A stretch of DNA of 64,000 bases, taken from contig CAYWNA010000017.1 in NCBI GenBank assembly GCA_964459305.1, forward strand, positions 1 through 64,000, read 5' to 3'. Below are positions 9,101 to 18,600 of the stretch, one piece after another. Numbering within the stretch: position 1 is the stretch's first letter; each line of letters begins with the position of its first letter. This DNA is from CAYWNA01 sp964459305 (lineage in GTDB: Bacteria; Planctomycetota; Planctomycetia; Pirellulales; Pirellulaceae). Under the pieces are notes generated by a model. That model was given only the letters and a program-made list of their open reading frames with translations, was not told the DNA's origin and did no database searches. The position numbers and the translations under genes were made by a program.

Positions 9101-9379
9101 CGACCGGATGTGATCGCGCGCGGATGCGACGTTGGCAGCGTCGCCGTCCAGGCCGTGCACGACGCAGCTCTCGCCTGCCCTCAGCGCGGCCGTCAGCTTC
9201 CCGTCGCCGCAGCCGAGATGGACGACCAGTCCGCCCTTGACACCAGTCGATTCAAGGATCGCGAGTGCTTCTTCTTGGCCCGTCCCCTCTGCCGCGGAGG
9301 CCGTAGCAAAAATGGCACAGCTTGTCATGAACATGGCTAAGTATCTGTGCCAAACAACAGCTCGTTCTTGTCTCATCAT
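6119..9379 (-). CDS. Exported SAM-methyltransferase-like / PQQ-type beta-propeller fusion (paralogue 2)
   Basis: 1,086 residues, same architecture as the gene at 1371. It has a signal peptide (MFMTSCAIFATASAAEG follows a short N-terminal extension) and a methyltransferase motif I VVHLGCGDGK with VHGLDGDAANV and VLAPGGVA. The junction motif is DEIDEWTHYLHGPDNNAVA, followed by a long PQQ-type propeller ending in LAGTDGSVQCYG. The shared Cys/His motif is present (HHHRCYRNKATDQF, RGACQYGVMPANG, PHACACY). Two ATGs stand side by side at 9379 and 9376, with only a weak purine stretch (GGGAAA) upstream. The gene is divergent from paralogue 3 and is followed by a TPR gene. Heptameric repeats lie in two linkers (8911-8938 and 7400-7434). 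Function unknown. Confidence 0.82.
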   Translation of the reverse strand: MMRQERAVVWHRYLAMFMTSCAIFATASAAEGTGQEEALAILESTGVKGGLVVHLGCGDGKLTAALRAGESCVVHGLDGDAANVASARDHIRSAGLCGSVSVALLDGNRLPYIDNLVNLVVTSGGCQVPTEEISRVLAPGGVAIRLDPETRNLKPETSFRKPWPDEIDEWTHYLHGPDNNAVAHDARVSSPFHVQWVGGPKWARHHNHLSSTSAMVSSGGRVFAIVDEGPVASLALPPKWRLVARDAFNGVVLWKKPVGPWEGHMRAFRSGPTELARRLVAVGDRLYVTLAYNKPVTVLDAATGEAVQTYADTKGAVEMIHDGTVLYVVAGTIDRQKYAESRRRGAPSPAPRGKRIVAIQADTGKVIWEKSDADTDELLPATLCVSGGRAYFQSPNHVVCLDDKSGQESWKAPRPVRIDRVAWSAPTLVVHDDVVLSADCAAPTTEGRPTGEGVQIKWTVTARPKRNDASMGELIAFSTKDGRELWRCPTAQGYNAPADVLVADGLVWASYAPGRNTTDFTEGRDLHTGEVKRQLKTDAAFTETHHHRCYRNKATDQFILLGRTGVEWIDLTGAKPVRHCWVRGACQYGVMPANGLLYAPPHACACYIQSKLSGFWALAPKKERADSGEQGAENAAPTNRLKCGPAYGDIQHPASSIQHPDTWPTYRYDPGRTSRTETTVPTKLQLAWESDLGGRLSSVVVGEGKLLVAAIDSRTIHALDADSGKQLWQYNVGGRVDSPPTIHQGLAIFGCADGFVYCLRLTDGALVWRFRAAPIDQRTVAFGQVESLWPVTGSVLVHDGEVWCTAGRSSFLDGGMYLYRLDPITGKLLGETRFDSRDPETGEQPEAIIEDVELPGALPDVLVYDGQHVYLRDKVLDSRGVEQKSYVPHLYSSAGLLDDAWWHRTYWLWGERTWGRASGWAVMPGFRPSGRILVTDQATVFGYGRKRVTGNSLQGYHLFRSDKQVQSIEKTVKNNNVALSKYQRPARVKYQWTREVPLVVRAMLLAGDVAFAAGPEMTQPGVGGDEPTFNADSPAVLMAFGAEDGQDLSRHKLSAQPVFDGMAAAYGRLYLAGTDGSVQCYGSSER
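7400..7434 (-). repeat. Heptameric tandem repeat in the mid-propeller linker of paralogue 2
   Basis: Five 7-bp units on the plus strand (TGGATGC, TGGATAC, TGGATGC, CGGATGC, TGGATGT). In coding sense they encode the linker IQHPASSIQHPD before the second propeller half (TWPTYRYDPGRT). The unit is the reverse complement, up to rotation, of the one in paralogue 3 at 11372-11406. Confidence 0.75.
8911..8938 (-). repeat. Heptameric tandem repeat between the methyltransferase and propeller domains of paralogue 2
   Basis: Four 7-bp units (TTTCAGG, TTTCAGG, TTTCGGG, TTTCAGG) lie inside the coding region. They encode the TRNLKPETS linker between VLAPGGVA and the DEIDEWTH motif. The position matches the array at 1772-1806 but the unit is different. 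Confidence 0.75.
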
Positions 9380-9505
9380 TGCGAATTTCCCATTCTATGG
9401 TGGATGGATGGCCTACAGACGTGTATTGTAGGCAAATGTCTGCATGAAGTGCAGATGCGGCTCAACCTATCGCGACTGCCCACGGTTTCACACAGGAGAT
9501 CCATC

Positions 9506-12500
9506 ATGATGTTCAGAGCACGACAACGCAACGGTATTGTGCGAGGGGGAGTTTTCGCCGTCGCCTTTCTGTGCGCGTGTATCGCGGTCTTGAAGGCTGG
9601 GGATGCGCCCGGCCCTGGCTCGGCTGAGGAGATCCTCAAGGCGACTGGCGTCCAGGGCGGACTGGTCGTACATCTCGGCTGCGGCGACGGGAAGCTGACG
9701 GCGGCGCTCAGGGCCGACAACCGCTATTTGGTGCAAGGGCTGGATGCCGACGCGGCGAATGTTGAGAAGGCGCGTTCGCATCTTCAGTCGCTCGGCGTCT
9801 ACGGCGATGTGTCGGCAGACCGGTTGACGGGCACACTATTGCCCTACGCGGACAATTTGGTCAGTCTGGTCGTGGCCAGTGGCGACTGTCAGGTGTCAAG
9901 CGAGGAGATCGCAAGGGTGCTCGCGCCGGGCGGTGTGGCCTATGTCAAAACGGGCGACGGGTGGAAGAAGACCGTCAAGCCGCGGCCTGAGAACATCGAC
10001 GAATGGACGCACTATATGCACGATGCTTCGGGTAATGCCGTGGCAGCGGACGACGAAGTCGGCCCGCCTAAACACATTCGCTGGGTCGCCGATCCGATTT
10101 GGTCTCGGAGCCACGAATTCAACCCCAGCATCAATTCGGCGGTTTCAGCCAACGGACGGATGTTCTACATCCTGGACGAAGGCATGATTGGGCTTCCAGA
10201 TCTGCGTTTCCCGGCTCGATGGACGCTGATCGCACGGGACGCGTTCAACGGCAAGTTTTTGTGGAAGCGGCCCGTGCCCAACTGGGGCTACCGCGAGTGG
10301 AACACTCGGGGCATGTGGAGTGCCCCGCTGACATTGAACCGCCGCGTCGTCACCGACGGACAACGCGTGTTCGTAACCTTTGGCTACAAGGCTCCGGTCA
10401 CCGTGCTGGATGCGGCAACGGGGCAGGAGATCCGCACGATCGATGGCACGATGGGCACCGACGAGATGATCCTATCGGACGGCGTGTTGCTGCTGTGCGT
10501 GCGCGAGCAATTGAGCGTCGCCTCGCCGCCGAAAACGAAACAGAAACGTCGGCTCAACCCGAACGAATTCACAATCGGCCCTCCGGGGCCCGCCGCGATC
10601 GTCGCAATCGACGCCGTGTCGGGAGACGAGTTGTGGCGGCTTGATCCGCAGGCGGTAAGAGTTCTGACGTTGGCCGCCCTAGACGGCCAAGTGTGTTTCC
10701 AGGGTGAGAGCGGCATCGTCTGCCTTGATCTGGGGACGGGCAAGCGGCGGTGGATCACGGCCGTCCGGGCCGGCAGAGGTTCGCGCCACTCGGCCGGAAC
10801 GCTGGTCATGCACGACGATGTGGTTCTGTATACCAGTGGCGAAGGCATGATCGCCCTGGCTGCAAAGGACGGCGAGAAACTTTGGACCGGCCCCAGGGTT
10901 TCGGGGCCGGGGATCTCACATCCGCCCGATCTCTTCGTTGCTGACGGTCTGGTGTGGGGCGGGGACGAGCCGGGGATGCACAGTCGCGAACGAACCGCGG
11001 TAAAACGCGCCGGACGCGATCTGAAGACTGGCGAGGTTCGGCGGACGATCGAAGTTGCGCAATTGTTCAGTCCCTTGCATCACGTCCGCTGCTACCGTAG
11101 CAAGGCGACGGATCGTTACCTCATGCTGACGAAACGCGGCATCGAGTTTTTCGACCTCAAGGGCGATGACCACATGCGGAACGACTGGCTGCGGGCAATG
11201 TGCCATTACGGCCACATCCCGTGCAACGGCCTACTGTACGTGCCGCCGTCCCACTGCTTCTGCTACCCCGGCGTCAAAATGACGGGTTTCTTGGCCCTGG
11301 CCGCGGAGAAAGGTGAAGCGAAGAGCGCGGCGCCGAAAAACCGTCTGGAGAAAGGCCCAGCGTACGGCAAAATCCAGCATCCAGCATCCGGCAACCAGCA
11401 TCCCGATGCCTGGCCAACCTACCGCCGCGACACGCTGCGGAGCGGCCATACGAAGACGGCCGTGCCAACGGAACTCAAGCCGGTCTGGCAGACGAAGTTT
11501 GCCGGCAAGATTAGCCCGCCGGTGATCGCGGGTGGCAAAGCCTACGTTGCCGAGGTCGATTCCCATCGAGTTTGTTGCCTTGATGTTGAGGACGGCAAGC
11601 TCGGTTGGACCTTCACCGCCGGCGCCCGGGTTGATTCACCGCCCACGTTGCATGAGGGACTGGTTTTGTTCGGTTGTCGCGATGGATGGGTCTACTGTCT
11701 GCGGGCCGCCGATGGTGAGCTGTGCTGGCGATTCCGCGCCGCTCCGGAAGACCGGCGAATCGTGGCGTTCGATCAGGTCGAATCGGCTTGGCCTGTGCCG
11801 GGTAACGTACTGGTGCTCGACGGAGTGGCCTATGTCGCGGCCGGACGGTCGAGCTTCCTTGACGGCGGCGTTTTCCTCTATGGGTTGAAACCACAGACGG
11901 GCAAGTTGCTGTGCCAGACAGTTGTCGAAGGCCCGTGGCCCGATGTGCGAAACGAGGAAGGCCGACCGTTCGATATGGACGGCACAAAGTCAGACATTCT
12001 GGTGACCGACGGCACCCATCTGTTCCTGTACCAGATGGCGTTCGACAAGAAGCTAAACGACGTGACCCCACCCCGAACCTCGACGCTTGGCGACCGGACA
12101 ATGGGGCGGCATTTGATCGCCACGGGCGGCTTCCTCCAGGAACTGTGGTACGATCGCACCTTCTGGTCGTACAGCAACCGATGGCCGGGCTTCTACTATG
12201 CCAACGACGCGCCGAAGGCCGGACAGATTCTGGTATTCGACGACAAGACGACTTACGGGCTGCACGTGTTCACCAAGCGGTTGCGGCTGAGCCCCGCGTT
12301 CACCCCCGGCGGCGAAGGCTACGAGCTGTTCGCGGACGACAACGACAACGAGCCGATCTTGGCTCCGAATTCCATCCACCGCGAGAAAGGTCCTGGTTTT
12401 TCCCGCGCGGCGCCGCCCAAGTGGTCGAAGCAAATTCCGTTGCGCGCCCGTGCGATGGTGCTGGCCGGCGACAAGCTGTTTATGGCCGGCCCACCGGACA

Positions 12501-12700
12501 TCATGCCCGAAGACGACCCTTACGCGTCGTTCGAAGGAAAATTGGGCGCTCAACTCTGGGTAGTTTCCGCTGCCAATGGAGAGAAGCTGGCCGAGTATCC
12601 GCTCGACAGTCAACCAGCCTTCGACGGCTTGATCGCCTCCGCCGGCCGACTGTACCTGACCACAGCCGACGGCAAACTGCAGTGTTATGCCCAGCGCTGA
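9506..12700 (+). CDS. Exported SAM-methyltransferase-like / PQQ-type beta-propeller fusion (paralogue 3)
   Basis: 1,064 residues from the ATG at 9506. This start has an AGGAG Shine-Dalgarno (9494-9498) 7 nt upstream and begins a signal peptide (GGVFAVAFLCACIAVLKAG). The frame is open back to 9347, but that part would overlap the divergent gene. Methyltransferase-like motifs are VVHLGCGDGK, VQGLDADAANV and VLAPGGVA. The junction is ENIDEWTHYMHDASGNAV and the remainder is a PQQ-type propeller. The Cys motif is variant: HHVRCYRSKATDRY, RAMCHYGHIPCNG and SHCFCY. Here the first inter-domain linker has no heptamers, while the second has five (11372-11406). The gene converges on an LRR lipoprotein gene. 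Substrate and reaction are unknown. Confidence 0.82.
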   Translation: MMFRARQRNGIVRGGVFAVAFLCACIAVLKAGDAPGPGSAEEILKATGVQGGLVVHLGCGDGKLTAALRADNRYLVQGLDADAANVEKARSHLQSLGVYGDVSADRLTGTLLPYADNLVSLVVASGDCQVSSEEIARVLAPGGVAYVKTGDGWKKTVKPRPENIDEWTHYMHDASGNAVAADDEVGPPKHIRWVADPIWSRSHEFNPSINSAVSANGRMFYILDEGMIGLPDLRFPARWTLIARDAFNGKFLWKRPVPNWGYREWNTRGMWSAPLTLNRRVVTDGQRVFVTFGYKAPVTVLDAATGQEIRTIDGTMGTDEMILSDGVLLLCVREQLSVASPPKTKQKRRLNPNEFTIGPPGPAAIVAIDAVSGDELWRLDPQAVRVLTLAALDGQVCFQGESGIVCLDLGTGKRRWITAVRAGRGSRHSAGTLVMHDDVVLYTSGEGMIALAAKDGEKLWTGPRVSGPGISHPPDLFVADGLVWGGDEPGMHSRERTAVKRAGRDLKTGEVRRTIEVAQLFSPLHHVRCYRSKATDRYLMLTKRGIEFFDLKGDDHMRNDWLRAMCHYGHIPCNGLLYVPPSHCFCYPGVKMTGFLALAAEKGEAKSAAPKNRLEKGPAYGKIQHPASGNQHPDAWPTYRRDTLRSGHTKTAVPTELKPVWQTKFAGKISPPVIAGGKAYVAEVDSHRVCCLDVEDGKLGWTFTAGARVDSPPTLHEGLVLFGCRDGWVYCLRAADGELCWRFRAAPEDRRIVAFDQVESAWPVPGNVLVLDGVAYVAAGRSSFLDGGVFLYGLKPQTGKLLCQTVVEGPWPDVRNEEGRPFDMDGTKSDILVTDGTHLFLYQMAFDKKLNDVTPPRTSTLGDRTMGRHLIATGGFLQELWYDRTFWSYSNRWPGFYYANDAPKAGQILVFDDKTTYGLHVFTKRLRLSPAFTPGGEGYELFADDNDNEPILAPNSIHREKGPGFSRAAPPKWSKQIPLRARAMVLAGDKLFMAGPPDIMPEDDPYASFEGKLGAQLWVVSAANGEKLAEYPLDSQPAFDGLIASAGRLYLTTADGKLQCYAQR
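11372..11406 (+). repeat. Heptameric tandem repeat in the mid-propeller linker of paralogue 3
   Basis: Five 7-bp units (ATCCAGC, ATCCAGC, ATCCGGC, AACCAGC, ATCCCGA) encode IQHPASGNQHPDA, just before WPTYRRDT. In coding sense the unit is a rotation of the one in paralogue 2. Confidence 0.75.
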
Positions 12701-12728
12701 GTAGCCGTGGTTGGTTCAAACGTGCGTT

Positions 12729-12754
12729 GTGTTGTGGTCTCCCGACCACAACAC
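12729..12754. terminator. Bidirectional terminator-like hairpin
   Basis: A perfect 11-bp stem (GTGTTGTGGTC, 12729-12739, with 12744-12754) and a 4-nt loop lie in the 85-bp gap between the convergent stop codons at 12700 and 12786. There is no long T-run. Strength and position favour a shared terminator. Confidence 0.6.
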
Positions 12755-12785
12755 GCGCCCAGGAAAGACTGTAAACCCCAATACC

Positions 12786-14009
12786 TCAGTCCGCCCGAAT
12801 CTCACAGTCCGGCAGGGCCTCGCGAAGACGGTCCATTCCTTCCTCGCTAATGCTGGTTTGAGTCAGCATGAGGTCTTCGAGCGACGTGATTCTCGACAGG
12901 GTGTCGATCGCCGCGTCCGTGATTTCGGTTTCGCTTAGATTCAGGCTACGGAGATTCTTCATCGTCGCGATATTGGCCACCTCGGCATCGGTGACGCGCG
13001 ACTGAGCCATGTTGAGCGAAACCAGCTTCTCCGGATGCGTCAGCATTGCCAACGACGAGCCCTTGGCCGCCACGTCCCTGAGCGTCAAACGCTGGATATC
13101 GTCATAGTCGGCCAATACCTCCAAACCCTTGTCGGTCACGTTCGCACATTGGTAGACAGTGAAATCGACGAGCGGCAACTGTCCGAGTGTTGCCACGCCC
13201 GCGTCGGTGATACTGCAGTTATCCAAAGACACGCCGGTTAGGTTGTCCATCTCCGCGATCAGCCCCAGGACTTCGTCGTCGATCTCCGGCCCACCGATTT
13301 TCAGTGTCCGAAGCGACTTCTTACCGGTCAGTTGCCCGATTCCCTTCCTGGTAACTTTGCGACAATTCCGTAGGTCCAGTTCAGACAATTGAGGCAACTT
13401 GAGCAGCGCAGCGATCCCAGCATCGGTCACGTTGACGCCGCTGATCCGGACGGCTCGCAACGCGGGCATCCCTGCCAGCGACTCCATGGCCGCATCCGTC
13501 ACCATGGGAGAAAGTCGCAGGTCGATCACTTTCAATAACTTCAGGTCTGCGAACCGAGCGATTCCTTGATCGCCAACCAGGGTGTTGCGTAACGCCAGAG
13601 ACGTTAATCCTGTCTGCGCCGCGATTCGAGGCGCGAGTTCGTCGGTGATACTAGGGCCTTCGATCGTCAGCGAGCTGAGCCGAGGAAAGGCGAGGATTTC
13701 CTGCATCTGGTATTCCTCGACCCAGCTCCGCCCGGCCGCGGTGTCGACCGAAATGACGTTGCCGTCGTCGTCTTCCTTGATGACGACGCCTAGATCCGCC
13801 GCCACCTGCTTCGCAGCCGCTATCTCTTCGTCCGAGTACTGTGGCAACTCGACCGTCGGTTCAGGCTTAACCTCAGGCTTGGGCTCTGGCTCGGGAGCAG
13901 GAGTTTCGGTGAGCTGTTTGGTGACATCTACCGCCGATGGTTCGTCGGTTCGACATCCGATGAAGACGAGTCCCACGATCAGGTAGACGGCAAGAGCAGT
14001 GCTCTTCAT
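12786..14009 (-). CDS. Leucine-rich-repeat lipoprotein
   Basis: 407 residues. The N-terminus MKSTALAVYLIVGLVFIGC is a lipoprotein signal with a lipobox (VFIGC), so it is probably membrane-anchored and periplasmic. Residues ~30-55 are a Pro/Glu-rich tether. Residues ~100-400 contain about twelve LRR/RNI-type repeats with the recurring pattern L-x-x-L-x-L-x-x-T-x-ITDAGI. Such arcs bind protein ligands; the partner is unknown. The start ATG has only a weak Shine-Dalgarno. The gene lies 72 nt downstream of the Gfo/Idh gene on the same strand, and co-transcription is possible. Confidence 0.82.
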   Translation of the reverse strand: MKSTALAVYLIVGLVFIGCRTDEPSAVDVTKQLTETPAPEPEPKPEVKPEPTVELPQYSDEEIAAAKQVAADLGVVIKEDDDGNVISVDTAAGRSWVEEYQMQEILAFPRLSSLTIEGPSITDELAPRIAAQTGLTSLALRNTLVGDQGIARFADLKLLKVIDLRLSPMVTDAAMESLAGMPALRAVRISGVNVTDAGIAALLKLPQLSELDLRNCRKVTRKGIGQLTGKKSLRTLKIGGPEIDDEVLGLIAEMDNLTGVSLDNCSITDAGVATLGQLPLVDFTVYQCANVTDKGLEVLADYDDIQRLTLRDVAAKGSSLAMLTHPEKLVSLNMAQSRVTDAEVANIATMKNLRSLNLSETEITDAAIDTLSRITSLEDLMLTQTSISEEGMDRLREALPDCEIRAD

Positions 14010-14081
14010 GGCAAGACCTACATCCTTTCGCTAGTCCAGCTGACCCTCACGACGAAGTTTCCGCAAACTGTCCGGCAAGCT

Positions 14082-15404
14082 CTACCCGGTCGGCAGCTCG
14101 TACCCTTTGCGGCGAGGATACGGATAGTCTCGCCATTTGTTGGCCTCGTCGTTGCCCACAAATTCCCATTTCTGTGGGTCCCATTTCAACGATTTGCCGG
14201 CCAGCCCCTCGGCGTGCAGATAGGCGATGTTGCCCAAGTGGCAGACGGCCACCGTGCGGGCGCCAACCTCGATCGGGCAGTTCGGCTGCTTGCGGCTGAG
14301 GACGCAATTCACCCAATCCTGACGATGGCCTGAGTGACTTCCACCTGGTGCCTCGTACAGATGAATCTCGTCGTCGCCGATGGGCTTTTTGATGACCTCT
14401 TCGGGCTTGCTTTCGAGCTTTCCTCGGGTGACGAAGATCTCGCCTTCGGCACCAAAAAACGTAACGCCGCTACGGCCGCCGTGGATGAGTTCGACGCCAT
14501 TTTCGTAGACGTACTTGACGCCACGGCCCGATTTGGGATTCTCCGGCAAAACGATTTCGACCGGCCCCGACTTGTCCATGCCGAGTCCCCATTGAGCGAT
14601 GTCAAAGTGATGGGCGCCCCAGTCCGTCATTCCGCCGCCGCCGTATTCGCAGAAGTTACGCCACGACGGAAAGTGGTTATGCACGCCGCGCGGGCTTAGC
14701 ACCGAGCTATAGGGACGCATCGGGGCGGGTCCCAGCCAGCGTTCCCAATCCAAGCCCAGTTCCATCTCTTCTTCCGGCAGGTTGCACGGACGCGGAGGGC
14801 CGCCGACACTGACTTCGACCCGCTCGATCTTGCCGATCCGGCCGTTCTGCACCAATTCGCACGCATAGCGGAAATTTTTGCTGGCCCGTTGCTGGCTGCC
14901 GGTCTGGAAGATGATTTTCGAATCGTTCACCGCGTCCATGACCGCTTTGGCTTCCATCAGATTGTTCGTCAGCGGCTTTTCGCAATACATGTCCTTGCCG
15001 CTTTTGCACGTGTCCAGTATGACCATCGCGTGCCAATGGTCGGGCGTGGCGCATGCCACCGCGTCGATATCGTCGCGAGCGAGGATCTCCTGGTACTTGT
15101 CGTAGGCAGCACAGTCGGTGTTCTTGTACGAGTCATCAACCCGTTTCTTGCCGGCCTCACGGCGCGTGGTGTCGACGTCGCAAACGGCAACGAGTTTGAC
15201 TTCCGGCATTCGAAGGAAGTGTGGGATGTGTGAGCCGTACATCATCTTGCCGATGCCGACCGAAGCCAGCACGATCTTTTCGTTGGCCGGGGCGTTATCC
15301 GCGTCCCCCAAAACGTGTCGGGGAATGAACATGGGTGCGGCCAAAGAGGCAACCGCGCCACCAATAAAGCCACGACGCGACGCTCGAAGTTGGTTCTTAG
15401 TCAC
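14082..15404 (-). CDS. Tat-exported Gfo/Idh/MocA-family oxidoreductase
   Basis: 440 residues, GTG start at 15404 with AAGGAGA about 7 nt upstream. The N-terminus (RASRRGFIGGAVASLAAP) is a twin-arginine signal, so the folded, cofactor-loaded enzyme is exported. Residues ~45-170 form the NAD(P)-binding Rossmann part (IVLASVGIGKMMYGSHIP, then VAVCDVD), with the family EKP motif in CEKPLTNN. The C-terminal half is the substrate-binding alpha/beta domain. Family members oxidise or isomerise sugars and polyols; the substrate cannot be assigned. Tat-exported paralogues of this family are abundant in Planctomycetota. It sits between the LRR lipoprotein and the SUMF1-fusion genes on the same strand. 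Confidence 0.88.
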   Translation of the reverse strand: MTKNQLRASRRGFIGGAVASLAAPMFIPRHVLGDADNAPANEKIVLASVGIGKMMYGSHIPHFLRMPEVKLVAVCDVDTTRREAGKKRVDDSYKNTDCAAYDKYQEILARDDIDAVACATPDHWHAMVILDTCKSGKDMYCEKPLTNNLMEAKAVMDAVNDSKIIFQTGSQQRASKNFRYACELVQNGRIGKIERVEVSVGGPPRPCNLPEEEMELGLDWERWLGPAPMRPYSSVLSPRGVHNHFPSWRNFCEYGGGGMTDWGAHHFDIAQWGLGMDKSGPVEIVLPENPKSGRGVKYVYENGVELIHGGRSGVTFFGAEGEIFVTRGKLESKPEEVIKKPIGDDEIHLYEAPGGSHSGHRQDWVNCVLSRKQPNCPIEVGARTVAVCHLGNIAYLHAEGLAGKSLKWDPQKWEFVGNDEANKWRDYPYPRRKGYELPTG

Positions 15405-15604
15405 GGGAACTCTCCTTGTTCTATCGAGGAAGCAACGAAGAAGACGCCAACGGCTCCAGCCTTGGGGGCAAGAACAATCAGGGGGGAGAATTGGCGTGAA
15501 GCAAGCAGAAACACATAATACCGACTGTCGTCATCGGCCCGCCATATGTCAAGGGTGTTGAACGGCGAGAGTCAGAGATTTCGGCGCGGAATCGATTCCT
15601 CGTG

Positions 15605-15627
15605 GCCGAAGTCGCCAAGACTTCGGC
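15605..15627. terminator. Hairpin downstream of the SUMF1-fusion gene
   Basis: A perfect 9-bp stem GCCGAAGTC (15605-15613) pairs with 15619-15627 around the loop GCCAA. It lies just after the stop of the minus-strand gene ending at 15648 and upstream of the gene starting at 15404. The GCCGAAGTCGCCA word recurs at 20163-20225, so this is a dispersed repeat probably used as a terminator. The rest of 15405-15647 shows no gene. Confidence 0.45.
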
Positions 15628-15647
15628 AACCTCGGCCGCCCCGCGGG

Positions 15648-18600
15648 TTAGTCGGCCTCGCAGACCACGCGAAAGCCTACATTGAACACCTTCTGCCAAG
15701 GCTGGTAAGGCAGCCGAAAACCACTGCGCGCGCGATGCGGGCGATCACGCCAGCTTCCGCCTCGTACGACCTTGCGGGGGTCGTTCGCGGCAAAGTCCGA
15801 CGTCGTCCACTCGCTGACGTTTCCGTGCATGTCGAACAGCCCCCAGGCGTTTGGCGCATAGGACGCGACGTCGCAGACGGTCATTGCGCCGTCGTCGATG
15901 CCCTGAGCGTGCGGAATGAACGCAGAATAGTCTTGATGCGCTGCGGGTTTCGGGTTGACGCCTTTGACGACAAACTGATGGACGCTTTCGTCGGCTAGGT
16001 TGGCGAAAGGCGAGAAATCGACATTCGCCGCGCCGAACGAGACAGGCTTGTCCGTGCCAGCTCGGCAGGCCCACTCCCATTGGGATTCGGCGGGCAGGGT
16101 GAACTTTAGGCCGGTGGCGCTAGACAGCCTATCACAAAACACCATCGCCTCATGATACGAAACGCGGATCACAGGTTGCTCGGGCCGATTCGCCGGGTAT
16201 CCGGGCGTCGTGTGATCTTTCCACCACTGGTCGATGTACCGCGAATCGTGCTGTGGGAAGAAGCGACGGAATTGGCTATTGGTCGTTTCGGTCTCGGCCA
16301 TCCAAAATGCTCGTTCGATTTCGACGGCCCGAAGCGGTTCATCGCCTTGGCGGTCGCCCATGACGAAGCGACCGGCGGGGATGCGGACCAGTTCGATTTC
16401 GACTCCATCGCCCAGATCGACGGTTTTGCCCGCCGTGCCTCCCGCGGCCTGCAGCGCGACGGCCGCATCTGGTGCAAGCGGCCAATCGGCCGCCACCGGA
16501 TACTCGCGCACCGGCTCGTTTTGCTCCGGCGGCGGCACGAATTTCACGTGATCTAACGGCGGCTGTTGCGAATCGAGTTCTACGTTGGTGGAGAGGCCGA
16601 CGTACATCTGCATCAACTCGCGATGCCGCTCGGCGATGGGTTCGATGGACTGGCCGTTGCGCAGACGGTTTCCACTGGCGTGCGCGATTTCCGTCCACGT
16701 TCCGAAGTACGGAACATTGAGATCGATCCAGCAATAGAACCGTTCCCACGCCTCGCGGTCCAATTGCACTCCGTGGTGACCGCGTTCGAGCATCTGGCCC
16801 AACTCGCTGGTCGAAGCGTGGTACTCCAGCGGCTGGAACATGTGATAGTCACTTTCGGGGCCAGGGCGGCGCACGTAGCCGTGGATGGCGTGGTAGGCAT
16901 TCGAGTAGTTTTCGGGGCCTTTGCTGGTATCGGCAAAGTTCGGTCGCTCGGAATGCGTTCCGTCATGGCACCCCACGCAATGCTGGTCGAGCACGGGCTG
17001 CACCTCCCGGTCGAAGCCAAACGCGCGAGCCGGACCGTACCACGGCTCGATGCGATCGGGCGAACCGAGGCCAGCCAGGACCGAGCGGCTGGGCGTCACA
17101 GCGTTGCGGTCTTCGTGACAGCCGGCACACGAGAGGACTTCGCCCGGCATGGCCACCATCCACGAGCGCATCAACTGGAGCGCCCGGCCCTTTTCGTCCA
17201 GCGGCTGTATCGTGATCGGGGTATTGGCCGGGATGCGAAACATGGCCGAACCGTCGTCGTGCACGGGGACCGTGCCCAGGATTCGCTTCGTGTCCCAACT
17301 GCTTTCCATGCCCACACGGTTATGGCCGCCGATGTTTCGGTATCCGTACGAATAGGCGATCACGCGCAGACGCTCGACGGTCCCCCGCGGTACGCCTTTC
17401 AGTCCGGGTCCGTAGTAGACGTCGCTCAGAAAAACGACCGCGTCGTCGCTTTCGGAATTGATGCGCGGCGTCAGCGCCGGCGGCACCGGTCGTGAAACCA
17501 ACGGGACGGGCTCGAAGAAATCATACGTGTCGTCCTCCAAAATTGGCTGCAGGTTGTCGAAGACATCGACCAGGTACACACCCCACGACGCGGAGGCATC
17601 CAATTTGCAGGTTGCCAAGAAGTACTTGTCGGACAGCGGCCATGGGTGCAGAAACTTAGGCCAGGTCTTGTCCACCAGCCGGTCGGCGATGATCGGCTCG
17701 ACCGTTTCCCCCCAGCCTGGAATTCGCTGCACGGCGCCATCCGCTTCCCGGCGGCCGGCGTCGGAGTCGAACAGGACCAGCTCGCCGGCTCGCGACGTCC
17801 CATGATGCCCGCTGACGACACCGACAAAACGGCTTGGATGCTCCGGGCAGGGCCGCGCGAAGAACAGCGAATTCGGCCAGAAGGAATTCGAACCGTAATG
17901 CGACATCTGCGCCGTGCCGTCGGGATTCATGGTCATCAACAGACGCGTAAAGTAGTGCGGCGCATCGGTGTATTCCCAACGCGTGTACATGACGCGCCCG
18001 CTGCCCAGCACGGTCGGGCACCAGTCCTGGTCCTGCTCGAACGTGACCTGACGGACCGTTTCGCCATCCGGCTCCAGTCGGTAGAGATTAGCCACCGGTG
18101 CGCTGCCGCCGACGCACGGCACGCCATTCATCGTGGCGGTCGAACCGTAGATGATCGCACCGTCGGGCAGATAGCAACCTTCGGCGTTGTCGTAGTCGTC
18201 GTCGCCGGACGTGACCTGCCGCAAAACCTGGCCGTCGATGCCAACTTCGAAAACCTGCCAGCGACCGCCTTCGTCGAGCATGGTGACCAGCATTTCTTGA
18301 GCGCTCCAATGCAGGTCGATGTCGCCGATAAACGAATCGCGAGGCGGCCGGACGAGAGTGGTCAACTCGCCGTCGGGTCGAACGGGCGACAGGACGGCGA
18401 TTTCGTTATCGAATTGCACTTTCTTGCGCGAACAGTTCGACGTCCAATTGCTGGTCAGCCCCGGATCGTTCGCCTTGCGGACCAAGAGCTTATCGAAATC
18501 CAACAGCGGATTGGCGAAGAGGATTTCCTCCTTCAGTTTCAACGCAGCGGTGACGGTGTCTTCATCCAGCGTATCGGGTGCCAGACGGCGTTCGATGTCC

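Noticed and set aside
8087..9340. 417-codon plus-strand frame opposite propeller paralogue 2
   Set aside because: Antisense of a clear paralogue gene; its sequence has no protein-like pattern.
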